From assembly GCA_965237405.1 (NCBI GenBank), contig OZ250139.1:4464001-4528000 (forward strand): a stretch of DNA of 64,000 bases. Direction: 5' to 3'. The notes beneath the pieces are model-generated. The model was not told where the DNA came from. It made no database searches and worked only from the letters and a program-made list of their open reading frames with translations. A program made the position numbers and the translations under genes. Numbering within the stretch: position 1 is the first letter of the stretch; each line of letters opens with the position of its first letter. This DNA comes from CAUZIB01 sp963663925. Its GTDB lineage: Bacteria; Acidobacteriota; Vicinamibacteria; Vicinamibacterales; UBA8438. Positions 8,876 through 17,715 of this stretch are shown here, piece by piece.

Positions 8876-9738
8876 TGGCGGTTCAGACGCGGACTGACAA
8901 GCGTTTCCGCCGGCTTCATGTGAGGCCCACCCGCCGCCGCCGGTCCTTAACCGCCAGCCGCTGGATCGCTGGCCATATTCCGCTCATCTCGGTTGCCATT
9001 GTTGGAGTTTGGCTCGCGCCGGGTCTTTTCATGACGGCACCGTACCTTCAAATTGACACGATTTCCGTCCAAGGCAACCAACGAATATCGAACGGTGAAG
9101 TATTAGCCCTGGTCGGCGAGCTGCACGGGCAAAACATCTTGATGGCTGATCTTCACCTGTATCGAGATCGTCTGGCGACGGCCGGGTGGGTCAGGGCGGT
9201 TGCCCTTCGGCGTGTTCTACCGTCGATCGTCGAGATCATCATAGAGGAGCGCGAGCCGTCTGGGCTTGCACGTTTTGGACATCAGCTCTATGTGATCGAC
9301 GAAACAGGAATTGTCATTGCTCCGCATGGACTCGGGTCTGTGGACATCGACCTCCCGATCGTCACGGGCCTTTCGGGTGCCGAAGGTGTCGAGGACGATG
9401 GGCGGGTGAAGCTGGCGACGCGGGTTCTGGACGCACTTCGCTTTGATCCGGCGATCGCTGCGGAGGTGTCCGAGATCAATGTGTGGGATCCGTACGACGC
9501 CGTCATTCTCTTCAACGATGATCGTACGCTGGTTCGTATTGGTAGCGATCGGTTCGTCGAGCGCGTGCGAGAGTATCGAGAGCTTGCTCCTACGCTTCGT
9601 ACACACGTCCCCGACATTGACTACGTGGACATGCGTTTCGAAGGGCGCGTCGTGATCGGCCCGAGAAGCGACGGAGGTGGACCAGAATCGATGGTGGCGT
9701 CGAGCCACGGGTCTGGCACGGTGAGTATCCAGCGATGA
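8875..9738 (+). CDS. ftsQ: Cell division protein FtsQ (POTRA domain)
   Basis: Bitopic inner-membrane divisome protein. The 287 residues begin with an arginine-rich cytoplasmic tail (about 1-30), followed by one hydrophobic membrane segment at about 34-56 (IPLISVAIVGVWLAPGLFM). The POTRA domain has the family phrase IDTISVQGNQRISNGEVLALV, then the FtsQ/DivIB beta domain with VRAVALRRVLPSIVEIIIEEREPSGLARF and YVIDETGIVI. The ATG overlaps the murC stop. FtsQ and DivIB share this architecture; the ftsQ-ftsA-ftsZ order supports FtsQ. Confidence 0.93.
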   Translation: MAVQTRTDKRFRRLHVRPTRRRRSLTASRWIAGHIPLISVAIVGVWLAPGLFMTAPYLQIDTISVQGNQRISNGEVLALVGELHGQNILMADLHLYRDRLATAGWVRAVALRRVLPSIVEIIIEEREPSGLARFGHQLYVIDETGIVIAPHGLGSVDIDLPIVTGLSGAEGVEDDGRVKLATRVLDALRFDPAIAAEVSEINVWDPYDAVILFNDDRTLVRIGSDRFVERVREYRELAPTLRTHVPDIDYVDMRFEGRVVIGPRSDGGGPESMVASSHGSGTVSIQR

Positions 9739-9762
9739 AAGGTATCGAATTCAGGAGGGAGC

Positions 9763-11001
9763 GTGGTGCGTAGGGAGCAGTACGTGGTTGGTCTTGACGT
9801 CGGCACCTCGAAGATTGCCGCCATCGTCGGTGAGGCCAAGGCCGACGGTGACAGCATCGACATCGTCGGAATCGGTCTCGCCGAGGCCCATGGCATCCGA
9901 CGGGGCGTCGTGGTTAATCTTGAGGTCGCGGTTGAATCGATCAAGAAGGCGATCGAAGAGGCCGAGCTTACCGCCGGGGTGGAAATCGACGCTGTTCACT
10001 TAGGCCTATCAGGCACGCACGTCAAGGCCTTCAACAGTCGCGGGGTGGTGGCCGTGGCCGGCAAGAATCGGGAGATTACCCGCGAGGACGTGCGTCGCGC
10101 AATCGATGCTGCCAAAGCGGTCGCGTTACCAAACGGTCGAGAGATTGTCCACGTGCTTCCCCAGGATTTCGTTATTGACGAGCAGGACGGCATCGGCGCA
10201 CCGATTGGGATGACTGGGGCGCGTCTTGAGGTCAACGTGCACGTTGTCATCGGGAGTGTCTCGACGACCCAGAATATCGTGGCCTGCGTCAACCGGTCCG
10301 GAGTGGCGGTGTTGGATACGGTGCTCGAACAGTTAGCGGCGGCTGAGTCAGTGCTGACCCAGGACGAGAAAGAGCTCGGTGTGGCGATTGTTGACATCGG
10401 CGGGGGCACGACGGACTACGCAATTTTCGAGAAAGGAAGCCTCTGGCATACCGGTGTCGTCGAGCTGGGTGGTGACCACTTCACCAACGATATCGCAGTT
10501 GGGCTTCGTACACCGATTCGTGAGGCGGAGAAGACCAAGCGGCGCTCCGGGTGCGCCCTGACCTCAATGGTCGACGACGAGGAAACGATCGAAGTCGCGA
10601 GCGTTGGAGGGCGACAACCGCGGATCATGTCGAGGCGGCTCCTGTCCGAAGTGTTGCAGCCACGCGCGGAAGAAATCTTTCACCAGCTGTGGGATGAAGT
10701 GCGCCGAGCCGGATACGAGCGGTCCCTCAACTCAGGCATTGTGTTGACTGGAGGCGGATCGATCTTGGAGGGAATCCCAGAAATTGCCGACCAGATCTTC
10801 GACTTACCAATCCGCCGCGCGTGCCCGCTGACGGTGGGCGGGTTGACCGACCACGTGAACAACCCCGTATTCGCCACGGCCGTGGGTTTGGTGATCTATA
10901 CACACCGCAATCAGTTGATTGAGCACGAGCGGTCGATAGGCGTCGGTCCTATCAGCCGCGTGACCGATCGATTGCGCGGTTTGTTTAAAGAGTTCTTATA
11001 G
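9763..11001 (+). CDS. ftsA: Cell division protein FtsA
   Basis: Actin-like ATPase that tethers FtsZ filaments to the inner membrane. It has 412 residues. ASKHA-fold nucleotide motifs are VGLDVGTSKIAAIVGE at about 7-22 (phosphate 1), VAIVDIGGGTTDYAIF near 208 (phosphate 2) and GIVLTGGGSILEGI near 330 (adenosine). The FtsA-specific 1C domain lies at about 85-165. The C-terminus ends in a short basic and hydrophobic stretch, DRLRGLFKEFL, which fits the membrane-targeting amphipathic helix known for FtsA. The GTG start has a good AGGAGG-type site at 9752-9758. ftsZ follows after 19 nt. Confidence 0.97.
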   Translation: MVRREQYVVGLDVGTSKIAAIVGEAKADGDSIDIVGIGLAEAHGIRRGVVVNLEVAVESIKKAIEEAELTAGVEIDAVHLGLSGTHVKAFNSRGVVAVAGKNREITREDVRRAIDAAKAVALPNGREIVHVLPQDFVIDEQDGIGAPIGMTGARLEVNVHVVIGSVSTTQNIVACVNRSGVAVLDTVLEQLAAAESVLTQDEKELGVAIVDIGGGTTDYAIFEKGSLWHTGVVELGGDHFTNDIAVGLRTPIREAEKTKRRSGCALTSMVDDEETIEVASVGGRQPRIMSRRLLSEVLQPRAEEIFHQLWDEVRRAGYERSLNSGIVLTGGGSILEGIPEIADQIFDLPIRRACPLTVGGLTDHVNNPVFATAVGLVIYTHRNQLIEHERSIGVGPISRVTDRLRGLFKEFL

Positions 11002-11020
11002 GCCTGAGGAGGATCGAGTT

Positions 11021-12265
11021 ATGACCAAGCCCCGATATATCCATCCCGAGCCTGGCCGAGTCAGCGACTCGGACCTACGCTTAACCTTGGACCATGACCT
11101 TAAACCTGGCGCGCGGATCAAAGTTATCGGCGTAGGTGGAGGTGGAAGCAACGCGGTGGACCGGATGGTCGATGCAGGTCTCCAGTCCATCGACTTCATC
11201 GTTGTCAACACTGACGCACAAGCGCTGGCTCAAAGCCGGGCTCCAGTCCGGTTGCAGATTGGTGCCAAGTTAACCAATGGGCTCGGTGCAGGTACCGATC
11301 CGAACATTGGTCGTCAGGCTGCCCTCGAGGACACCGAACAGCTTATTGGAGCGTTGGACGGCGCCGACATGGTCTTCGTGACGAGCGGCCTTGGGGGAGG
11401 AACGGGTACTGGCGCCGCGCCGGTCATCGCAAATCTAGCCAGCGAGCTCGGTGCACTGACGGTCGCGGTCGTCACGAAGCCGTTTAACTTCGAAGGGCGC
11501 CGAAGGGCGCGCCAGGCCGAACACGGTCTCGCCGAACTCGGAGAGTGCGTCGATACCGTAATCACGATTCCGAACGAGCGATTGCTCGCAACAATTGATC
11601 GTTCTACGACCTTGTCGGATGCGTTCATTAGGGCTGACAACGTTCTCTATCAGGCCGTCCGAGGTATCTCAAACCTGATCCTCATGCCGGGGCTAATCAA
11701 TCTCGACTTCGCAGATGTGACGACGGTCATGTCCGGAATGGGACTTGCCATCATGGGCACGGGCGAAGGCCAAGGCGAGACTCGAGCGACTGATGCCGCA
11801 GCGGAGGCCGTTGCAAGCCCGCTGCTCGCAGAAGCATCGGTCGAGGGTGCGCGCAGCGTGATCGTTAACGTAACGGGAGGACCCGATCTCTCGATGCTAG
11901 AAGTCAGCGAAGCCGTCTCCATGATCCATGCCGCGGCTCATGAGGACGCTAACATCATCTTCGGCGCGGTCATCGATTCTGAGATGAAGGAGCGGGTGAA
12001 GATTACTGTCATCGCTACTGGCTTAGGTGATTCTGCAGAGAACAAGCTGGCGTCGTTGGCAGGCCGGACCCCGGTCGATCTCCAGAACTACACGCAGGGG
12101 CAGGACCAGGAACTGGAAGCTGGCACCCCAGGAGCTGATGTTGAGATGACGCGCCGACCTCCAATCAGTTTGCCCCCGGCTCCAGCTAACGAGAACGACG
12201 ATAATCGATTGGAGCTTGATACGTCTCTCGAGACGCCGACGTTTCTAAGGCGCCAAGGCAGTTAG
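11021..12265 (+). CDS. ftsZ: Cell division GTPase FtsZ
   Basis: Tubulin-like GTPase that forms the Z-ring. It has 414 residues. GGGGSNAVDRM (about 38-48) and the tubulin signature GGGTGTGAAPVIA (about 125-137) form the GTP site, and the T7 synergy loop NLDFADV is near 228. The variable linker at about 335-395 is followed by a recognisable conserved C-terminal peptide, ETPTFLRRQ, which normally binds FtsA and ZipA-type partners. The ATG is preceded by GAGGAGG (11005-11011). It is the last gene of the cluster. No clear Rho-independent terminator was seen immediately after it, and the next genes are on the opposite strand. Confidence 0.98.
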   Translation: MTKPRYIHPEPGRVSDSDLRLTLDHDLKPGARIKVIGVGGGGSNAVDRMVDAGLQSIDFIVVNTDAQALAQSRAPVRLQIGAKLTNGLGAGTDPNIGRQAALEDTEQLIGALDGADMVFVTSGLGGGTGTGAAPVIANLASELGALTVAVVTKPFNFEGRRRARQAEHGLAELGECVDTVITIPNERLLATIDRSTTLSDAFIRADNVLYQAVRGISNLILMPGLINLDFADVTTVMSGMGLAIMGTGEGQGETRATDAAAEAVASPLLAEASVEGARSVIVNVTGGPDLSMLEVSEAVSMIHAAAHEDANIIFGAVIDSEMKERVKITVIATGLGDSAENKLASLAGRTPVDLQNYTQGQDQELEAGTPGADVEMTRRPPISLPPAPANENDDNRLELDTSLETPTFLRRQGS

Positions 12266-12587
12266 TATGGTGAGTTACACAAACCCGCATACCTAGGTCG
12301 TCGAAAAAGAAAACTTAGGCTTAGGAGAGCTTGTCGGCCGGAGCGCTGTTCCTGTTTGAGATGATCTTCACTACCATCGCGATTGCTTTCTCGACTGAGC
12401 CAATAAGTTCTGTGATTGGTGGATTTGCCTGCTCGAGAGCGATGCAAGTACCGGATCTCGGATGTCGCGGAAACGTGTTGAACCGACGACGATTTACGGA
12501 ACGGCTCGTAGGCATTTTTTCGTTGAAGGCGTGTGTGACCCGGGCGTGGGAAACTTTTATGTGGACGTCCGAAGACGTCGGGCGTAA
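12266..12587. other. Convergent intergenic region after ftsZ
   Basis: About 320 nt between the ends of ftsZ (+) and the RNase H/AcpS gene (-). A minus-strand reading frame of 64 codons (12515 to 12321) has a plausible helical tail (ELIGSVEKAIAMVVKIIS), but I recognise no family and see no ribosome site, so I do not call it a gene. A perfect small hairpin GACGTC-CGAA-GACGTC lies at 12564-12579, just downstream of the minus-strand gene, but without a T-run on either strand. Confidence 0.6.
12564..12579 (-). other. Stem-loop downstream of the RNase H/AcpS gene
   Basis: GACGTC, a 4-nt loop, then GACGTC. On the minus strand the loop reads TTCG, an especially stable tetraloop. It lies 8-24 nt beyond the minus-strand stop codon and could protect the 3' end of the transcript or contribute to termination. 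The following sequence is only modestly U-rich, so a standard intrinsic terminator is not supported. Confidence 0.4.
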
Positions 12588-13454
12588 TCAGGCCTTCAGG
12601 AGAAGTACCTGGGCGAACGCAAAGTCTCCCGAGTGCGTGATGGTGACCAATGTTCGGTCCGCGCCGAGCTGTGAGCAACGATCGGCAGCGCCACCATGCA
12701 ACACGAGTTTTGGTGGTCCGGTTTCACGCACGACCTCGACGTTCTTCCACAGGACACCCAGAGACCGTCCGGTGCCAAGGGCCTTCATCGTGGCTTCTTT
12801 TGCACAGAAGCGGCCCGTCAAGTGCTGGGCGGGGAACTTCCGGCATTGGCTGTACGTAACCTCTCCGTCAGTGAAGACGCGGTGCAAGAACCGCTCTCCG
12901 TAGCGTTGAAGGAGGTCGTCGACTCGGCTAATCGATTCGAAGTCGACTCCAACCGCGAGTACCGCCCCGGACGGCAGCGCTGCATGATCAGTTTCGGGGG
13001 GGGCGATGGTCGGCTCCGACACGTTTTTTGGCACACTGCGACGCTCCAGATCGTCCATAGCGGTGTTGGCGAGGCGGTCTGCATGAGTGTTCTCGGTCCT
13101 GGGCACGTGCTCGAATCGGACGCGATCAAACCGGGAAACGAGTACCCGGGCTTCGCGGAACAGAGGTTTGAGTCCGGGGCTGCGGACGCGATAGTCGCCA
13201 ACCATTTGCTTGGTCAGGAGTTGCGAATCTGACCGAACTGTGACATCACTGTACCCGTGCTCCACAAGAAAGCTAAGCGCCGCCAGAAGGCTCCGGTACT
13301 CAGCGACGTTGTTCGTGGCGACACCGATGGCGGTGTGCAGTTCTTTGACGAGGGCACCGTCAGGCGACTCGATTCGGACGCCGTAACCAGCCGGTCCTGG
13401 GTTTCCCCGTGCGCCACCATCGATATAGGCGACGGCAGAACGACTCGCCATCAT
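12588..13454 (-). CDS. Fusion protein: RNase H type I domain + holo-ACP synthase (AcpS)
   Basis: One 288-codon frame joins two enzymes. Residues about 3-130 are an RNase HI-like domain with all four expected carboxylates: D in AYIDGGARGNPGPAGYG, E in NNVAEYRSLLAAL, D in VRSDSQLL, and D in HADRLAN. After a proline-rich linker (about 140-165), residues about 168-288 match AcpS: VGVDFESISRVDDLLQRYG, FTDGEVTYSQ, LTGRFCAKEATMKALGTG and VTITHSGDFAFAQV, keeping the metal-binding D and E. The known reactions are RNA cleavage in RNA:DNA hybrids and transfer of 4'-phosphopantetheine from CoA to acyl carrier protein. The frame is open further upstream, but the ATGATG at 13454/13451 overlaps the previous gene's TGA and fits RNase H starts. 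I do not recall this fusion. Confidence 0.88.
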   Translation of the reverse strand: MMASRSAVAYIDGGARGNPGPAGYGVRIESPDGALVKELHTAIGVATNNVAEYRSLLAALSFLVEHGYSDVTVRSDSQLLTKQMVGDYRVRSPGLKPLFREARVLVSRFDRVRFEHVPRTENTHADRLANTAMDDLERRSVPKNVSEPTIAPPETDHAALPSGAVLAVGVDFESISRVDDLLQRYGERFLHRVFTDGEVTYSQCRKFPAQHLTGRFCAKEATMKALGTGRSLGVLWKNVEVVRETGPPKLVLHGGAADRCSQLGADRTLVTITHSGDFAFAQVLLLKA

Positions 13455-14173
13455 CTCATCATGTGGCGATGCTCTGCAAAGTAAAGAATCCGCTGGCAGC
13501 TCTCGCACTGAATTAAGCTGCTGTTTGAGCGGAGGTCGTTGAATAGTTGAGGTCGCAACCTCACCTGGCACGACGTACACAGACCCTGGCTGGCCTCGAC
13601 GACAGCAACACCCTTTCGTTCGCGTGAGAGGGTGTCGAATAACGATCGTATCGCTGGCGAGAGGCGATCGGCGACATCGGTCCGACCCGAATCGATCTGG
13701 TCTAGCACAGCCGCGAGTTTCGTCCGCTCCTGTTCGAGAGACCTTCGGTCCGTTTCGGCCAGACGCTCATCGTCCGCGAGTTGCTGCTCGGCGCGGGTGA
13801 CCTCCCCAGAGAGTTCGTCGGATTCGAGCATCCGTTCGAGTAATTGGTCTTCGAGCCGCTGAAGCTCAGCTTCGCCGCCAGCGATCTCGCTCTGCATAGC
13901 CTGGTATTCCCTATTTGTCTTCACCGCCATCAGCTGATCGCGATATCGACTAACTTGTGATTGTGCTTCAGCCAGGTCCTTCTCCAGGCTCCTGCGTTGG
14001 GCGCGGTGTTCGTCGAGTCGCGCAGTTGCCGCTGACACCTCCTCGCGCCGGTCGGCGACGCGCACCTCCAAGGAAGTAAGGCGAGCGGGGATACCCTCGA
14101 TGGTGTCACGTGTATCCGAAGCGGAATGCTCTAGTTGCTGCAACTGAATTAGATTCTCGAGGTCAGGTAGCAT
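13451..14173 (-). CDS. Coiled-coil protein with C4 zinc ribbon (COG1579-like)
   Basis: 240 residues. About residues 5-180 are a long helical coiled coil rich in E, R, Q and L, and the C-terminus has two CxxC pairs, CTSCQVRLRP and CESCQRIL, forming a zinc ribbon. The architecture is that of the COG1579 family (zf-RING_7), whose exact role is poorly defined; in actinobacteria a member sits beside an RNase H-domain gene, as here. The start is placed at MLPDLENLIQLQQLE, the usual family beginning; 18 more codons are open upstream but they cross the hairpin/T-run at 14189-14213. Its TGA overlaps the ATG of the RNase H/AcpS gene, so coupling is likely. Confidence 0.85.
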   Translation of the reverse strand: MLPDLENLIQLQQLEHSASDTRDTIEGIPARLTSLEVRVADRREEVSAATARLDEHRAQRRSLEKDLAEAQSQVSRYRDQLMAVKTNREYQAMQSEIAGGEAELQRLEDQLLERMLESDELSGEVTRAEQQLADDERLAETDRRSLEQERTKLAAVLDQIDSGRTDVADRLSPAIRSLFDTLSRERKGVAVVEASQGLCTSCQVRLRPQLFNDLRSNSSLIQCESCQRILYFAEHRHMMR

Positions 14174-14188
14174 GTCGATCGGCGAGGT

Positions 14189-14213
14189 AAAAAAAATCCC
14201 CGCGACGGCGGGG
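14189..14213 (-). terminator. Intrinsic terminator or attenuator before the zinc-ribbon gene
   Basis: Reading the minus strand, CCCCGC-CGTC-GCGGGG (14213-14198) is followed one base later by eight T residues (14196-14189). This is a textbook Rho-independent terminator shape, placed 15 nt upstream of the zinc-ribbon start codon, not downstream of a gene. It would either end a short upstream transcript or attenuate the zinc-ribbon/RNase H-AcpS pair. Confidence 0.7.
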
Positions 14214-14585
14214 CACAGCGAAGACATATGGCGAGTGATGCTGAGGTCCTGACGTCCTCCGCCAGGCCATCTCGCTCGTGAACGTTGTCCGAAAATTCAT
14301 AGAAATAGAGATCCTAACATGTTCGTCTTCACCTCGGTCCATCCGGTAAGGCCGTCGGAGAGTCGTAGGCAGGGTTGTTCGTGGGGATCAAAGAAAGCTG
14401 CGTGGTATCATGATTGAAACTGCGAACAGGCACTTTTGGTAGAAGTTGCAGCAGCGGTTCAAGAGTAGATCTGCTCGAGATTCATCGGTGCATCGCTTAA
14501 TGTTAGCAGCGCAGCTTCGACTGGGGGGTCGCTTGGCCACAAGCTGCAGCATTTGTTCAGTGTTCCGCATTTTGGGAGTTTCGTG
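14214..14585. other. Divergent intergenic region
   Basis: About 370 nt between the minus-strand hairpin and the plus-strand TPR gene. I looked on the minus strand for RNase P RNA, SRP RNA and 6S RNA hallmarks and saw none. No reading frame here is convincing. It must hold promoters for both directions, but none matches consensus closely. Confidence 0.5.
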
Positions 14586-15551
14586 ATGAGTCTATCCAGA
14601 CTGCTCCATTCGCTGTTTGTTTTTGCACTCCTCTCGGTGGTAACGGCCGCTGATGCGTTTGCGCAGGGGAATGTTCGAGGTCGCGTGGTAGACGAAGACA
14701 CCGGCGAGCCTGTCGTCGACGTATCCGTGCAACTGACTTTTATTGTCCCGGAGGACGTTACGGATTTTGACGTTCCTCAATTACCGGTGGATTCCATCAC
14801 GGACCTCGATGGGCGGTTTACGTTCATCGGCATCTCCACGGGGCCGTACGTCGCACTGTTGGCTAAGGACGGCTACGAAACCGTGAGCACTGAGATCAGG
14901 GCTAACTCGGCAGGCCTCATCTACATCACCGGCCGTGGGTTAGACGAAACATACGAGTTCCGTTTGCCCAGGATATTAACGCTCTTGGAGCAGATTTTAG
15001 GCGTCGAGGCGCTGGATGGGCTCGACTCCATGCAGCTGCAGGTGGACTTGGAGGGAGCCGACGCAGCCTTTAATGCAGAGGACTACCGCACCGCGATTAC
15101 CGGCTACACAAGGGTCCTCAAAGCGCTGCCACAGTTGAATATCCTCCACATGCGGGTTGGCGATGCCAACCGGGTTATAGGCGACCATGAAGCCGCCATC
15201 GCTGCGTATGAGGCGGCGCTTGAGAGTGATCCTGAGAACGCCGATGCCGAGGCTGAGATTACTCGAACGCGTGATCAGTCGGTACAGGAAGCGAATTTCT
15301 CGCGAGATGACTTCTACTCCCTTGGTGAGCTGTCATTGGCCGGTGGTGAGTTCAGCCGCGCCCTTATGTTGTATGAGAGAGCCGCCAGGAAGGATCCCAC
15401 TTGGGAGAAACCGGTGTTTAAGCTGGGAGTTCTGGCCATGAAAATGGGAAACATGGCGTTTGCGAAGGAGCGCTTCCAGAAGGTATTGGAGTTGGCACCC
15501 GACTCCGGGGAAGCTGCAGAGGCACAAACCATGTTAGCGACATTACCCTGA
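14586..15551 (+). CDS. Secreted TPR protein with carboxypeptidase-regulatory-like beta domain
   Basis: 321 residues. A signal peptide at about 1-27 ends in ADAFAQ. Residues about 28-125 are a beta-sandwich of the carboxypeptidase-regulatory (CarboxypepD_reg) type: GNVRGRVVDEDTGEPVVDVSV, then DLDGRFTFIGISTGPYVALLAKDGYE. Residues about 150-321 carry tetratricopeptide repeats (YRTAITGYTRVLKALPQ, GDHEAAIAAYEAALESDPEN, GNMAFAKERFQKVLELAPDS). Likely periplasmic or surface-exposed scaffold; substrate unknown. Such two-part proteins are common in Acidobacteriota. ATG at 14586 is preceded by GGGAG; an ATG 11 codons earlier is less likely because it would extend the signal peptide with a polar segment. 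It stands alone, with no operon partner. Confidence 0.85.
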   Translation: MSLSRLLHSLFVFALLSVVTAADAFAQGNVRGRVVDEDTGEPVVDVSVQLTFIVPEDVTDFDVPQLPVDSITDLDGRFTFIGISTGPYVALLAKDGYETVSTEIRANSAGLIYITGRGLDETYEFRLPRILTLLEQILGVEALDGLDSMQLQVDLEGADAAFNAEDYRTAITGYTRVLKALPQLNILHMRVGDANRVIGDHEAAIAAYEAALESDPENADAEAEITRTRDQSVQEANFSRDDFYSLGELSLAGGEFSRALMLYERAARKDPTWEKPVFKLGVLAMKMGNMAFAKERFQKVLELAPDSGEAAEAQTMLATLP

Positions 15552-15844
15552 ATCATTGAGGTCGTACTTCCATAACAGAGGCGGCTGGTCCTCTCGGTCT
15601 TGTTCATCACTCAGAGAGACTAAAACGGTGCCCCGGTTTTCGCGGGAGTGCTAGATTGCGGTTCGTTAGGGACGAGCATGTGATCGGAGCTCAATTTAAG
15701 TCGATTCCTTATCTCGCCGATGTCTGCATTTCAGCTCTCGCCATTTGCTCGACTGACGTTGGTCGTGGACTTGTCCTGCGTCGTCGCAGACATTCATTTC
15801 TGCGTTGGATTCCTTACAGGAGATCCATACCGGAGTGTCAGAAA
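15552..15844. other. Intergenic region between TPR gene and tRNA
   Basis: About 290 nt between convergent units. No recognisable gene. Short GC-rich pairings occur around 15630-15650 but no hairpin followed by a T-run convincing enough to call a terminator. Confidence 0.5.
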
Positions 15845-15920
15845 TGGTGGGCCCACCAGGATTCGAACCTGGGACAAGCCGGTTATGAGCCGGCGGCTCT
15901 GACCGCTGAGCTATGGGCCC
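15845..15920 (-). tRNA. tRNA with CAU anticodon (Ile2 or elongator Met)
   Basis: A complete 76-nt cloverleaf on the minus strand: acceptor GGGCCCA pairing with TGGGCCC, D-arm GCTC...AGAGC, anticodon stem GCCGG/CCGGC with loop CTCATAA (anticodon CAT), T-arm with GTTCGAATC, discriminator A and an encoded CCA. The G1-C72 pair rules against initiator tRNA. The CAU anticodon leaves elongator Met or the lysidine-modified Ile2; the CTCATAA loop and the acceptor resemble Ile2 in several bacteria but this cannot be settled by eye. It lies 12 nt downstream of rpoD and may be co-transcribed with it. Confidence 0.95.
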
Positions 15921-15932
15921 CCCCAGTGGTGT

Positions 15933-17714
<1,782 letters not shown>

Positions 17715-17715
17715 C

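Noticed and set aside
12331..12903. 190-codon plus-strand frame antisense to the RNase H/AcpS gene
   Set aside because: It covers the conserved AcpS codons on the opposite strand and shows no domain of its own; a shadow of the real gene.
14214..14560. Possible RNase P RNA or other structural RNA near the zinc-ribbon gene
   Set aside because: Suggested by the actinobacterial neighbourhood, but the minus strand lacks the conserved RNase P, SRP and 6S sequence elements.
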